Assembly (NCBI GenBank): GCA_036338435.1
Contig: JAYZCG010000024.1
Span: 1 to 64,000 of the forward strand
DNA: 64,000 bases
Direction: 5' to 3'
Source: JAPYTY01 sp036338435
GTDB lineage: Bacteria > Acidobacteriota > UBA6911 > RPQK01 > JADFOI01
This document shows positions 44,135 to 53,603 of this stretch, one piece after another. The translations under genes and the position numbers were made by a program. The notes below the pieces were generated by a model, which ran no database searches, was not told the origin of the DNA, and was given only the letters and a program-made list of their open reading frames with translations. The number at the start of each line of letters is the position of its first letter. Within the stretch, counting starts at the first letter, position 1.

Positions 44135-46123
44135 ATGATTAGACAGCTAGAGAAACTTTCACTCATATCGCTAGCCTTATGTAGTTTAGTTTCGATCGCG
44201 ACGGTACAGTCCCAGCAACTACCCGAATTGGTTGCCAGAAATGGCTACGCAGAAACCATTTTTGTTAATGGCAAGATCGTGAGCATGGACGATGCCTCAA
44301 CCTCATCGGATCCCGGTAATATCTATCAGGCTCTGGCCGTCAAACGGGACTCCATCATGAAGCTGGGCACCAATGAAGCGGTTCAGGCCCTGGCTGGAGA
44401 TTTCACCCAAATTTATGATCTAGGCGGTCGTACCATGATTCCTGGCATTATTGAGCCTCACTCCCACATCTACGGCGCAGCCCTTCGATATTTGGACCGC
44501 TTTGGTATCAAGTATCCTCCCAACGAGGTGACTATCACTCCCCAGGCAGCGGACAATCTGGAGGAAACGCAGGGCATATTGAGAAATTCAATCCAAGCGG
44601 CTGTGGCCAATATGGACAAGGGAACTTGGTTGAGAGTCAACATGCAGGCCCACCCCGATCGTCCTCTGGAGCTAGACCTATGGGGAGACACGCGCCGTCT
44701 GACTAACCGGAAAACCCTGGATCTGTGGACGCCTAACAATCCAGTTATTGTCCGTCCTGGTAACCGGGGATTTATTAACTCTGCAGCCTTGAACAGCCTA
44801 GAAGAATTCCTTCCTGGCTATTCTGAATCCATTCGTGATTCTATGCATATGGATGAAATCGGAGAAGATCCAGCTGAGATAGGTTGGGTGGGAAGCCAGG
44901 AAATGTCGGTAATCCAGTGGGAACTCTACCTGGAAGACCTGGACCCCAATATTTTGGCCCAGGTGCTAAAGATCCGATCAGAGGCTTTCGCAGCCCGTGG
45001 TGTAACCACTTTCTCCAGCCGTATTCAATTTCCAAAGATCATGACGGGTTACGCCAAACTAGCCGAACTGGGTCAGATGCCGATTCGTTTCAGCGCTCAC
45101 TACGAGGTCCACCGGATGCCAACCGATCCTATACAAACCCGCCAGTTGTATCGCCGGACAGGAGTGCTACAGGGCATCGGAGATGATTATTTCTGGTTCG
45201 ATGGCGTGGCTTCCGAGCGCTGGGATTCACACATTCCAGAAGCCTGCCTGGGTGACGATATAGTGGCGCCACCTCACATTAAAATACGGGAAACCTGTCC
45301 CAAGACGGGTGACCTTCACTGGGACACCCTGAAAAATGCTATCAAGGCCGGCTGGCGCCTGAAGGGCGTCCATTCAGTCGGAAGTGACAGCCTGAAACGC
45401 TTCATCCAAATGATCGACGAGGCTCGAGCCGAGACCGGCCTGACCGTCCAGCAGATCCACGATGAACATTTTGCGGTCGAGCACTGCGACCAGATGAGCA
45501 AGCTTCCGGAAGTTATGGATAAACTCAAGGAGTACGGCATCATTATTAGCTGTGGCCCAAATTACCTGGGAACCTTTGAGGCCTTGATCCGGGATTATGG
45601 GGAATACAATGATCCTGAGCACCTTAGGAAGTTCATGCTGCCTTACAAGACCTGGATCGAGTCAGGTGTTCAGGTGGTAGGCCAACACTTCGGTGGCAAC
45701 CCCTCCCCTTTTTACATGCCCTGGCTCACCATGAGCCGAACGATGCGAGGCAATATCTGGGCACCCGAAGAGAAGATCGATCGGGTGCGAGCTTTGAAGT
45801 TGTGGACACCTTGGGCAGCCCGCTATGTCATGAAGGCCGACAAGCTTGGCACACTGGAGGAAGGCAAGTGGGCGGATCTGGTGGTTCTGGACCGCGACTA
45901 CTTCACCATTCCCGAAAACGACATACTCAGAATTCAGCCCCTGATGACGGTGGTGGGCGGCAGGACCATTGCCCTGCATGAAAGGTTGGCCACCGAGTGG
46001 AATACTGCGCCAGTGGGTGAAGAATACAACTATGACGAGGAGGGTGTGAACGAAATCCTCCGTGCAGCCGAACAGGCTGTGCCTTGGAACGGCGGACCGA
46101 TTAACGTTAACGACTCTAACTAA
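44135..46123 (+). CDS. Exported amidohydrolase with Asn at the catalytic Asp position
   Basis: This 662-residue protein starts at the ATG at 44135, which has AAGGAGA at the right distance; an upstream in-frame TTG at 44111 does not. Signal peptide ends near VQSQQ (residue 27). Metal ligands HSH at 109-111, GVHSVGS, and EHCDQM are present. Aligned without gaps to the 5977 enzyme from the Gly of its IESGVQVV segment, the position of its catalytic Asp is N522 (FGGNPSP). The Cys-bearing insert is kept (EACLGDD, RETCPKTG). A C-terminal extension of about 45 residues is unique in the window. It follows the ankyrin gene by 56 bases. Confidence 0.85.
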   Translation: MIRQLEKLSLISLALCSLVSIATVQSQQLPELVARNGYAETIFVNGKIVSMDDASTSSDPGNIYQALAVKRDSIMKLGTNEAVQALAGDFTQIYDLGGRTMIPGIIEPHSHIYGAALRYLDRFGIKYPPNEVTITPQAADNLEETQGILRNSIQAAVANMDKGTWLRVNMQAHPDRPLELDLWGDTRRLTNRKTLDLWTPNNPVIVRPGNRGFINSAALNSLEEFLPGYSESIRDSMHMDEIGEDPAEIGWVGSQEMSVIQWELYLEDLDPNILAQVLKIRSEAFAARGVTTFSSRIQFPKIMTGYAKLAELGQMPIRFSAHYEVHRMPTDPIQTRQLYRRTGVLQGIGDDYFWFDGVASERWDSHIPEACLGDDIVAPPHIKIRETCPKTGDLHWDTLKNAIKAGWRLKGVHSVGSDSLKRFIQMIDEARAETGLTVQQIHDEHFAVEHCDQMSKLPEVMDKLKEYGIIISCGPNYLGTFEALIRDYGEYNDPEHLRKFMLPYKTWIESGVQVVGQHFGGNPSPFYMPWLTMSRTMRGNIWAPEEKIDRVRALKLWTPWAARYVMKADKLGTLEEGKWADLVVLDRDYFTIPENDILRIQPLMTVVGGRTIALHERLATEWNTAPVGEEYNYDEEGVNEILRAAEQAVPWNGGPINVNDSN

Positions 46124-46196
46124 CGGCTAACATTCGTTCTGGAACTGGATGAGAGGCAGTGGGCATCAATCTTACTCGTAAGACGAGCGGCCCGGG

Positions 46197-48002
46197 CTAT
46201 TTACGTTGCGAAGCCGCCAGCTGGCGCTTGCGTAGTCTCAACGCCTTTGGAGTCACCTCCAGCATCTCGTCATCTCGGATGAACTCCAAACACTGCTCAA
46301 GGCTCATTTGGCGAGGAGGGATTAAATGAATCAGCACATCGCTTGTGGAGGAGCGGATATTGGTGAGCTTCTTCTCTTTGGTGATATTCACATCCAGATC
46401 CTGCGGTCTCGAGTTTTCGCCCACCACCATTCCCTCGTAGACCTCATCGCCCGGTGAAACAAAAAGTTCACCGCGTGGCTGGAGATGCTCAATGGCATAA
46501 GAGTTAGCCTTCCCACTGCGATCAGAAACCAGCGCTCCTGTTGGACGGCTAGGAATATCGCCTAACCACTTTTCGTAGCCGTCCAGTATATGCGTCATGA
46601 TCCCGGCCCCTCGAGTGTCAGTCAAAAATTCGGTACGAAATCCGAGGAGCCCCCGGGAAGGGACACGAAATTCAATTCGTACTCGTCCCGTCCCATGGTT
46701 TACCATCTTTGTCATCTGTCCCTTTCGGATGCCCATCTTCTCGGTCACAACTCCGATGTATGGCTCGGGACAATCAACCACCAATTGCTCCATGGGTTCC
46801 CTTTCAACGCCATCGATGTGGCGCGTAATCACTGCAGGACGACCGACACACAACTCAAACTCCTCCCTCCTCATCATCTCGATCAAGATAGCAAGTTGAA
46901 GTTCACCCCGTCCGGATACTTTAAAGACATCCGGGGATTCCGTCTCTTCCACTTTAATTGAAACGTTGGTGAAGCTTTCCTTGAGCAGTCGCTCTTTCAA
47001 TTTGCCTGAGGTCAGATGCTTCCCATCCCTTCCGGATAATGGCGAGTCATTGACTGACATGACAACCGATATGGTCGGCTCATCGACCTGCATGGAGGGC
47101 AGAGAACGCGGGTCATCTATACTGGAAAGGGTTTCTCCAATATTGACATCCGGCACCCCAGCCAACACAACGATATCGCCTGCCCGAGCTTCTTTGATCT
47201 CAACACGCTGCAAGCCTTCGAAACCGTAAACGCCGGTGATTTGAACTGGCTCTATCATCCCATCTCTCCGGCACAGGGCGACCTCTTCCTTTTCGGCAAT
47301 CTGCCCATTGAACACTCGGCCTACTGCCAGGCGACCCACGTAATCGTCATAGTCAAGATTCGTGACCAGAAGTTGCAGGGGGGCCGCTTCATCAAATTGG
47401 GGAGCAGGCACGGTCGTGAGGATCTGCTCAAAGAGCGGGATTAGTGATTGGTCTTCACTATCGATCGAGGTCCGGCAAGTCCCAGTTTTGGCATTAGAAT
47501 ACAGAACCGGAAAATCAAGCTGAACCTCAGTTGCATCCAAATCAATGAATAGATCATAGATCTCGTCGAGAACTTCCTGGGGGCGAGCATCCGAACGGTC
47601 AATCTTGTTAATGACCACGATCGGCGGCAAATCAGCTTCCAGAGCCTTCCTCAAAACAAAACGAGTTTGCGGAAGCGGGCCTTCACTAGCATCGACCAGA
47701 AGCATCACTCCATCTACCATTTTGAGAGTCCGCTCGACCTCGCCCCCAAAGTCTGCGTGGCCTGGGGTATCAACGATGTTGATCTGAACGCTCCGATAAA
47801 ACACCGAAGTGTTCTTTGCCATTATGGTAATGCCCTTTTCACGCTCTAGATCGATCGAGTCCATCACCCGTTCTGCGACATTTTGGTTTTCGCGAAACAC
47901 TCCGCTTTGCCAAAGCATGGCATCCACCAAGGTCGTCTTTCCGTGATCAACGTGAGCGATAAGAGCGAGATTCCGGATCTCGTCTCTACTTTGTATGCTC
48001 AT
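46197..48002 (-). CDS. typA: Ribosome-associated GTPase TypA/BipA
   Basis: This 601-residue protein is the usual family length. It has G1 AHVDHGKTTLVDAML, the switch-I region REKGITIMAKNTSV, DTPGHADFGGEVER, and NKIDR, then EF-G-like domains III and V and the BipA-specific C-terminal domain (PPRQMSLEQCLEFIRDDEMLEVTPKALRLRKR). It is a translational GTPase that assists 50S assembly and stress growth. Standard housekeeping gene with a GAGAGAG ribosome site. Confidence 0.96.
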   Translation of the reverse strand: MSIQSRDEIRNLALIAHVDHGKTTLVDAMLWQSGVFRENQNVAERVMDSIDLEREKGITIMAKNTSVFYRSVQINIVDTPGHADFGGEVERTLKMVDGVMLLVDASEGPLPQTRFVLRKALEADLPPIVVINKIDRSDARPQEVLDEIYDLFIDLDATEVQLDFPVLYSNAKTGTCRTSIDSEDQSLIPLFEQILTTVPAPQFDEAAPLQLLVTNLDYDDYVGRLAVGRVFNGQIAEKEEVALCRRDGMIEPVQITGVYGFEGLQRVEIKEARAGDIVVLAGVPDVNIGETLSSIDDPRSLPSMQVDEPTISVVMSVNDSPLSGRDGKHLTSGKLKERLLKESFTNVSIKVEETESPDVFKVSGRGELQLAILIEMMRREEFELCVGRPAVITRHIDGVEREPMEQLVVDCPEPYIGVVTEKMGIRKGQMTKMVNHGTGRVRIEFRVPSRGLLGFRTEFLTDTRGAGIMTHILDGYEKWLGDIPSRPTGALVSDRSGKANSYAIEHLQPRGELFVSPGDEVYEGMVVGENSRPQDLDVNITKEKKLTNIRSSTSDVLIHLIPPRQMSLEQCLEFIRDDEMLEVTPKALRLRKRQLAASQRK

Positions 48003-48217
48003 AAATTTATATGCTCTCTCTTCTGCTTTCTGGGTGATTCGAGTGAGACAGACCCCGGATGATCATAATGCAGACTAGCTACCCCACCGCTTGACCTTTT
48101 CGCATATTACACCACTCTGCTGCAAAGACTCTGCTGGTTTGCCTGAAATCAGAAGGATTCAGAAGATGAGAAGATCGTTTTCTCTGTGTTTGGGTGGTAA
48201 AGAACCAGCCTTACAGG

Positions 48218-50065
48218 CTACTCAAGTTCCTGCAACTGCCGGGCAAAGTCCTCCTGCAATTGGCCATGTTGGTGGACAAGTTGATTACGTTTTTTAGACA
48301 AATTTTCGATTTCGATCTGGATTACACGGGTTTGCCGCACCAACACAGCAAGTGACTGCGAATCCCCTTCGGTAGCCGCATCACACAATTGGACTTCGGC
48401 CAGCCTAGCCTCTTTGTCCAAGGTGGCAATGGTCTGCTCCAGATCCGCGATTTTCACCTCGAGGGGTTTTAAAGACTTGGAACGCTCGGAGATAATCTCA
48501 CTGCGGAGTCGCCGCAGTTCTTTGCGATTCCTGCCTTTATGGGTCGTTTTTTTAGAAAAATTTTTGGGGGAGCGTTCAGCCGACCAGCCGATCTGTTCCA
48601 GAAAGTCTTGGTAGCCTCCTTCGAACACTTGGATTGTTCCACCATCAAACACCACCAAACGATTAGCCACCCGACGCAGGATCATCTCGCTATGGGTTAC
48701 CAACATAATAGCCCCGGGAAAATCCTCAAGAGCATACATGAGACCCTCGGTTGATTGCATATCCAAATGGTTAGTTGGCTCGTCAAGAAGCAGCAGATTG
48801 GAAGACTTCACCAAAAGTTTGCCCAGTAGAACACGGCTTTTTTCACCTCCGGAAAGGACCTTCACCTTCTTGAGGGCATCATCACCCGAGAACATCATCA
48901 AACCGCAAATTCCCCGGACGGCTCCTCTGCTTTGTTCGGGATGGACAGACAGAATTTCTTCCTCCACGGTTTTTTCAGGGTCAAGGCGATTCACATTGCT
49001 CTGCCCAAAATACGCCACCTCGGTCTTGGGATGGAGTCGAATTCCCCCCTTGACTGGCTCTAAAATACCTGCCAGAAGCGAGAGTAGGGTCGTTTTGCCT
49101 CTACCGTTAGGTCCAACGACCCCAATTCGGTCATTCCGGCCGACGCGAAGAGTCAGTCCCTCGATCAAAGGAACTCCTTCGGAGTAGTTAAAGGAAAGCC
49201 CTTCGACATTCAAGGTGTGCTTAGCGGAAAAAGGAGCGGCGTGAAAATGGAAGTTGAGGTCTTGGATCTCATCAAAACGTTCCAGGGTAAGCTCCTTGTT
49301 GAGTTTTTTGATACGACTTTGCACCGCCTTAGCCTTGGTGGCCTTGGCCCGAAAGCGTTCGATGAACTGTTCCTGTTGACGGCGATCTTTTTCCTGGTTG
49401 ACGCGTGTCTTCTCATGAATTTCCTCTTCCTGAGAAATCTGCTGGAAAGCTTGCTTGGTCGTCCCTTTGATTTTTCGGAGCTTCTTACGGTGGATTGCCA
49501 TGGTGTGGGTGGTGACCCCATCCATAAATTCGCGGTCGTGAGTAATTAGAATTAGCTCGCCATTCCAGTTACAAAGAAACCTCTGCAGCCAACGCATTGA
49601 GACGATGTCTAGGTAGTTAGTAGGCTCATCCAGAAGCAACAGATTAGGCTCAGCAACCAGCACCTTAGCTAGGTTAAGGCGTACCTGATAACCCCCTGAA
49701 AGCTCCCCAGGAGAACGGTTTAAATCCTCCACTGAAAAACCCAGTCCGTTGAGTGCGGCTTTGGCCCGGTAGCTTGTATCCGTACCATTCTCGGTCTTGG
49801 GAAGGCCGCGACACGCCTCTGCCAAAACGCTTGCCTCACTAAACTCAATCTGTTGGGAAAGGTGACCGACCAGATAACCCTTCGGCACTACGATCTCTCC
49901 ATCATCGGGCAGCTCAGCTCTTAACACAATCCGAAACAAGGTGGTCTTGCCATGCCCATTGCGGCCCACTAGTCCAAGTCGCTCCCCCGGATTTAGGACG
50001 AAGCTCACTTTGTCGAACAGCAGATTTGACCCATAAGCCTTGGAAAGATTGAGAGCGCGTATCAT
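48218..50065 (-). CDS. ABC-F family ATPase
   Basis: This 615-residue cytoplasmic protein has two ABC ATPase domains and no membrane segment. First domain: GRNGHGKTT, LSGGYQVRLNLAK and LLLLDEPTNYLD. Second: GPNGRGKTT, LSGGEKSRVLLGK and LLLLDEPTNHLD. The P-site tRNA-interaction linker between them is highly charged, and a C-terminal coiled coil runs from about 530 to the end. ABC-F proteins act on the ribosome, rescuing stalled complexes or protecting from antibiotics. The subfamily is not certain. Confidence 0.93.
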   Translation of the reverse strand: MIRALNLSKAYGSNLLFDKVSFVLNPGERLGLVGRNGHGKTTLFRIVLRAELPDDGEIVVPKGYLVGHLSQQIEFSEASVLAEACRGLPKTENGTDTSYRAKAALNGLGFSVEDLNRSPGELSGGYQVRLNLAKVLVAEPNLLLLDEPTNYLDIVSMRWLQRFLCNWNGELILITHDREFMDGVTTHTMAIHRKKLRKIKGTTKQAFQQISQEEEIHEKTRVNQEKDRRQQEQFIERFRAKATKAKAVQSRIKKLNKELTLERFDEIQDLNFHFHAAPFSAKHTLNVEGLSFNYSEGVPLIEGLTLRVGRNDRIGVVGPNGRGKTTLLSLLAGILEPVKGGIRLHPKTEVAYFGQSNVNRLDPEKTVEEEILSVHPEQSRGAVRGICGLMMFSGDDALKKVKVLSGGEKSRVLLGKLLVKSSNLLLLDEPTNHLDMQSTEGLMYALEDFPGAIMLVTHSEMILRRVANRLVVFDGGTIQVFEGGYQDFLEQIGWSAERSPKNFSKKTTHKGRNRKELRRLRSEIISERSKSLKPLEVKIADLEQTIATLDKEARLAEVQLCDAATEGDSQSLAVLVRQTRVIQIEIENLSKKRNQLVHQHGQLQEDFARQLQELE

Positions 50066-50282
50066 AAATCGATAGTCTAAGGAAATCCGGTAACTAATTG
50101 GAATTAAAAGTCATAGAATCTAGAGTTTTGCCTTCAAAAAACCGGGTTAAAATTATAGGGCGTCTTCAGTATTTTGCAAGAACTTCAAACAACAACACAC
50201 AAAACTCACAGGCTGTTTAGTTGAACAAGCTTGCCCAGCAACGATATACTCCCGTTTTTTTGGGGTTCCACAAATACAACAT

Positions 50283-51362
50283 ATGAAGATTGCAATCGTT
50301 GGACTTTCGAATAGTGGCAAAACGACGGTCTTCAATGCCCTGACACGGGGAACAGCGGAAACCACAAGCTTCACTTCGGGACGGTTTGAGCCTAATCTGT
50401 CGTCGGTCAAAGTTCCTGACCCCCGATTGGACGTCCTGGCGGAAATTTACAAACCGCGGAAACTCACAGCAGCCGAAGTGCAATATGTGGATGTCGGCGG
50501 GGTCAAGGGTAAAAATGAAAACACTGAGCTATCCGCTGAAATTTTGGGCTATATTGGAACGGCCGATGCTTTACTTCATGTGGTCCGTGGCTTCGAAGAC
50601 GAGAAGGTTCCCCATCCTGCGGAAATAGTAAACCCTGAAGCTGATCTAGCCAGCTTTGATCTTGAACTCATCTTTTCTGACCTCCTGATCATCGAGAGGA
50701 GACTAGAAAGGCTGGGAAAAGAACTGAAAAAGATTTCGGGCCAGGAGAAAAAAAATAAAATCGATGAACAGGAAATTTTGTTCCGCCTCAAAGAAGCCCT
50801 TGAGGAAGAGAGGCCCATTCGAGATCTAGAACTATCCTCACAGGAAGAAAAACTGATTCGAGGGTACGCGCTCCTCTCAAAGAAACCCGTCCTGATTGTT
50901 TTGAATGTCGGGGAGGAACAGCTTTTCGAGCCCCCGTCCCTAGAATATGCTCACTTGAGCAGCGCCGTGGTAGCTCTCAGTGCGAAAATTGAGGAGGAGT
51001 TAACCCAACTTGAGGAAAGTGATGCTCGTGAATTCATGGAAAGCCTGAAAATTGAAGAGCCCGCCAGAGATCGGGTCATCGCTGCATCCTATGCTTTACT
51101 GGGATTGATCAGCTTTCTCACTGTGGGAGAGGATGAGGTGCGGGCTTGGACTATTCGCCAAGGCACCGTTGCCGTGGAGGCAGGAGGTGTTGTCCATTCC
51201 GATATCGAACGCGGATTCATCCGGGCAGAGGTGCTTTCCTTTGAGAATTTGGTGAAATCTGGAAGTATGGCGGCCGCCCGCAAGCAAGGCCTAGTAAGAC
51301 TCGAAGGACGTCAATACGTGCTCCAAGACGGAGATATCAGCCATTTTCTGTTTAACGTCTGA
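50283..51362 (+). CDS. ychF: YchF-type (Obg-like) ATPase
   Basis: This 359-residue protein is close to the YchF norm of 363. P-loop GLSNSGKTT (canonical is GLPNVGKST), VDVGGVKG as the switch II region, the NxxE motif NVGE that makes YchF prefer ATP over GTP, a central coiled coil, and a C-terminal TGS domain with the family block IRQGTVAVEAGGVVHSDIERGFIRAEV. It binds the ribosome and links to redox stress responses. Divergent from the ABC-F gene. Confidence 0.93.
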   Translation: MKIAIVGLSNSGKTTVFNALTRGTAETTSFTSGRFEPNLSSVKVPDPRLDVLAEIYKPRKLTAAEVQYVDVGGVKGKNENTELSAEILGYIGTADALLHVVRGFEDEKVPHPAEIVNPEADLASFDLELIFSDLLIIERRLERLGKELKKISGQEKKNKIDEQEILFRLKEALEEERPIRDLELSSQEEKLIRGYALLSKKPVLIVLNVGEEQLFEPPSLEYAHLSSAVVALSAKIEEELTQLEESDAREFMESLKIEEPARDRVIAASYALLGLISFLTVGEDEVRAWTIRQGTVAVEAGGVVHSDIERGFIRAEVLSFENLVKSGSMAAARKQGLVRLEGRQYVLQDGDISHFLFNV

Positions 51363-51376
51363 GGAGGATACGCCCT

Positions 51377-51574
51377 CTACCGAGGCAAGTATCTCCCCTC
51401 TTCGTCCCGGGCTAGTAGATCCTTCTCCCTCAAAATCCCCCATGCTTGCAAAATAACTCGATACTCCACGTCTTCTAGAGCCCGCAAAATTTCATAAAAA
51501 GACATCGGGCGGGATTTGAGAAGAGCAAGAGTCCTTTCGGCTATCTCAGAGGAATGACTCAAGTTTAACCTCAT
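51377..51574 (-). CDS. Small winged-helix-like protein overlapping a UbiD gene
   Basis: A 65-residue reading frame starting with ATG at 51574, inside the 3' end of the UbiD gene (stop at 51546), with a 29-base overlap. The body (MSFYEILRALEDVEYRVILQAWGILREKDLLARDEEGRYL) reads as a winged-helix DNA-binding motif: helix-turn-helix followed by a small wing. A TTG at 51562 with GAGG upstream is an alternative start. It may regulate or accompany the UbiD gene. Overlap with UbiD suggests translational coupling. Confidence 0.55.
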   Translation of the reverse strand: MRLNLSHSSEIAERTLALLKSRPMSFYEILRALEDVEYRVILQAWGILREKDLLARDEEGRYLPR

Positions 51575-52892
51575 CACGAAAAGGATGCGTAATAATTTCG
51601 TAGTGATCAGATGGAATACCTTCGGGAATCGTGGCGTCAATCCCCATCTTAGAGGTAGTGGGAAGTTGTCCCTTGGGTAATTCCCAGGCTCGTACACTGG
51701 GATCAATATGTTTGCCCTGGGCGCCACTGATAATTATGACATCTTTGTCGGCCTGTACCCGAAAAGTCTTGGCCCATTCCAGTTGTTCCGAATCAAAAAT
51801 GTCCACATCCTCATCCACTACTACAGCATGTTTGGTGTCCGAGAGGGAAAGGATTGCCATCAAAGCATTCTTGCCTCCCCCAGCCCTTTTCCGAATAGAG
51901 GCAATTACAGACCAGCGACAAGCGCTTCCCTCAGTTACTCGCACCGCGACCGTACTAACACCAGCCGTTGCCAACACCTCTAAAACTTGCGCCTCCATTG
52001 CCACGGCCCCGAGCCAGGCATTTTCCCAAGGCATCTGTATAACCTGCAAGAGGGGATTTGTGCGATAAGTCATAGCCTTAACGGTAAAGGTAGGATTCCA
52101 CCGAACCTCCGTATACATTCCAGCAAAATCACCAAAAGGGCCTTCATCAACCGTCCACCCCACCGGATCTATCTCCCCTTCCAGAACAATCTCGCAGTCA
52201 GCTAATACCGGGATGTCGTTAGTTTTAGCCTGAATCGTCCGAACTGGTTCGCCATGAAGGCCCCCGGCGATACTCATTTCACTCACACCCGGCGGCGCCT
52301 TGAAAGCGGCGCTAAGCATCTCAAAGGGATGCACCCCGATACAAATAGCAATAGGCAGCGGTTCCTGACGCTTGAAGGCCGCTTCGTAGCATCTTCTCAA
52401 ATCTGAGTTAGTGACCAGATCCACTGATGTTACGTTGCGGCTACGATACATTAACCGATACACTCCAGCATTCACCACATCTTCCTCACTGCGCGCAAAT
52501 AAAACTCCTGCTGAGATAAAGGCTCCGCCATCACGCTCTCCCAGAAAAGGTAGGGGCAATTCCGTCAGATCGACCTCATCATCCAATTTCACAACTTCTT
52601 GACAGGGGGCTGCCTCAACTGTAGTGCACTCCAACCTCTTTTGAACGCCCTGGGGAAACCGAACTCCCAACTCATTTTCGGGCCAGTTTAATGAACGGGC
52701 CAGTCTATCTCGCTTCCAATACAACCCGCTCACCACTGGGATATCAAACCCAATGGGATCATGAAACCAAACTGGTTTGTCAGCCTGTACAATCAACGGA
52801 GAAATATGGCGCACATCTACAGGTTTCCTGATGTGCAGCAATTCATTCTCTTTATCAAGCCGTTCTAATACCGAACGAAAACATTCGGGCAT
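51546..52892 (-). CDS. UbiD family prFMN-dependent decarboxylase
   Basis: This 448-residue protein starts at the ATG at 52892, which has GAGAGG nine bases upstream; the first in-frame GTG at 52907 lies in that ribosome site. VNAGVYRLMYR contains the expected catalytic Arg (R146), and DEGPFGDFAGMY gives the E250/D255 acid pair, the Asp variant as in E. coli UbiD. Short relative to the other two UbiD paralogues. It overlaps a small winged-helix-like gene. Substrate unknown; the three UbiD proteins are diverged enough to serve different acids. Confidence 0.9.
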   Translation of the reverse strand: MPECFRSVLERLDKENELLHIRKPVDVRHISPLIVQADKPVWFHDPIGFDIPVVSGLYWKRDRLARSLNWPENELGVRFPQGVQKRLECTTVEAAPCQEVVKLDDEVDLTELPLPFLGERDGGAFISAGVLFARSEEDVVNAGVYRLMYRSRNVTSVDLVTNSDLRRCYEAAFKRQEPLPIAICIGVHPFEMLSAAFKAPPGVSEMSIAGGLHGEPVRTIQAKTNDIPVLADCEIVLEGEIDPVGWTVDEGPFGDFAGMYTEVRWNPTFTVKAMTYRTNPLLQVIQMPWENAWLGAVAMEAQVLEVLATAGVSTVAVRVTEGSACRWSVIASIRKRAGGGKNALMAILSLSDTKHAVVVDEDVDIFDSEQLEWAKTFRVQADKDVIIISGAQGKHIDPSVRAWELPKGQLPTTSKMGIDATIPEGIPSDHYEIITHPFRDEVKLESFL

Positions 52893-53173
52893 CTGTTTAC
52901 CTCTCACGTAGAAGCCTAATGGCTACCCCACCATAGCATAGCCCTGAACAAGCAGTCCGCTGACTGAACCCAATGGATTCAACTCGCAGTCCTTTAGTCC
53001 ACGCATTGTACCATTCCGGCCTTTTCCCTTCACTAGTCAACAGACGCATTTTTTCTACCCATTACAATAAATCTAATGCCATCTGGTTATCCGCTCTCGT
53101 GCCAAGCTACATACTCAATAGTCGAGCAAATAGGGTTGCTGCAAAATACTTTGCCTTCCAGGATCCTTAAATT

Positions 53174-53512
53174 TCAAGAAAGGTCAGAGAGGCAGGCCTT
53201 GACCTGTGCTTGTAGAACTTCACCTGCTAGATCGAAATGGGAAGCATGCCAAACAACGCGACCTTCTTGTAGCAAAATTACCTGAGGGGACTGATGCTCC
53301 ACTGAGCTCCGTTCGGTAACATACCGAGTCGTGAACTGATCTTCAATGACATCGACGATGTCAATCGGGATCTGGGGATTGGAAACACTGAAAGCGGTCA
53401 CCTCTTGATATGCTGTCTCGCTGATATTACAGCGATTGCTATGCTTGAAAAGGATAGCAATTCTTTCTCTAAAAAGTACATCAATTTGAGTGGGTGTCTT
53501 TAATCTTTTCAT
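53174..53512 (-). CDS. YtxJ-like monothiol bacilliredoxin
   Basis: This 112-residue thioredoxin-fold protein has a single active-site Cys at residue 28 (LFKHSNRCNIS) and the family blocks DVIEDQFTTRYVTER and HQSPQVILLQEGRVVWHASH. These match the YtxJ/BrxC family, which removes bacillithiol from proteins. Its presence suggests the organism makes bacillithiol. It is the first gene after the UbiD operon on this strand and is followed by the MFS gene in the opposite order, so it may be monocistronic. Confidence 0.85.
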   Translation of the reverse strand: MKRLKTPTQIDVLFRERIAILFKHSNRCNISETAYQEVTAFSVSNPQIPIDIVDVIEDQFTTRYVTERSSVEHQSPQVILLQEGRVVWHASHFDLAGEVLQAQVKACLSDLS

Positions 53513-53548
53513 CTTCTACTGAAGAGCTGCAAAAAGTTTTACAATTTT

Positions 53549-53603
53549 CCGGGCGCCTTGTGGGCTATTTCTTAGTCATCCAAATAGCCCACAAGATGCC
53601 CGG
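53549..53603. terminator. Long inverted repeat across the MFS stop codon
   Basis: Arms 53549-53570 and 53582-53603 are 22 bases each and match except at two positions, where G-U pairing would still be possible in RNA. The loop is 11 bases. Read on the minus strand, the first arm encodes the last residues of the MFS protein (GILWAI), the loop holds WMTK, and the stop is at the edge of the second arm. A-rich sequence then a U-run-like stretch follows. It probably ends MFS transcription. Confidence 0.65.
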
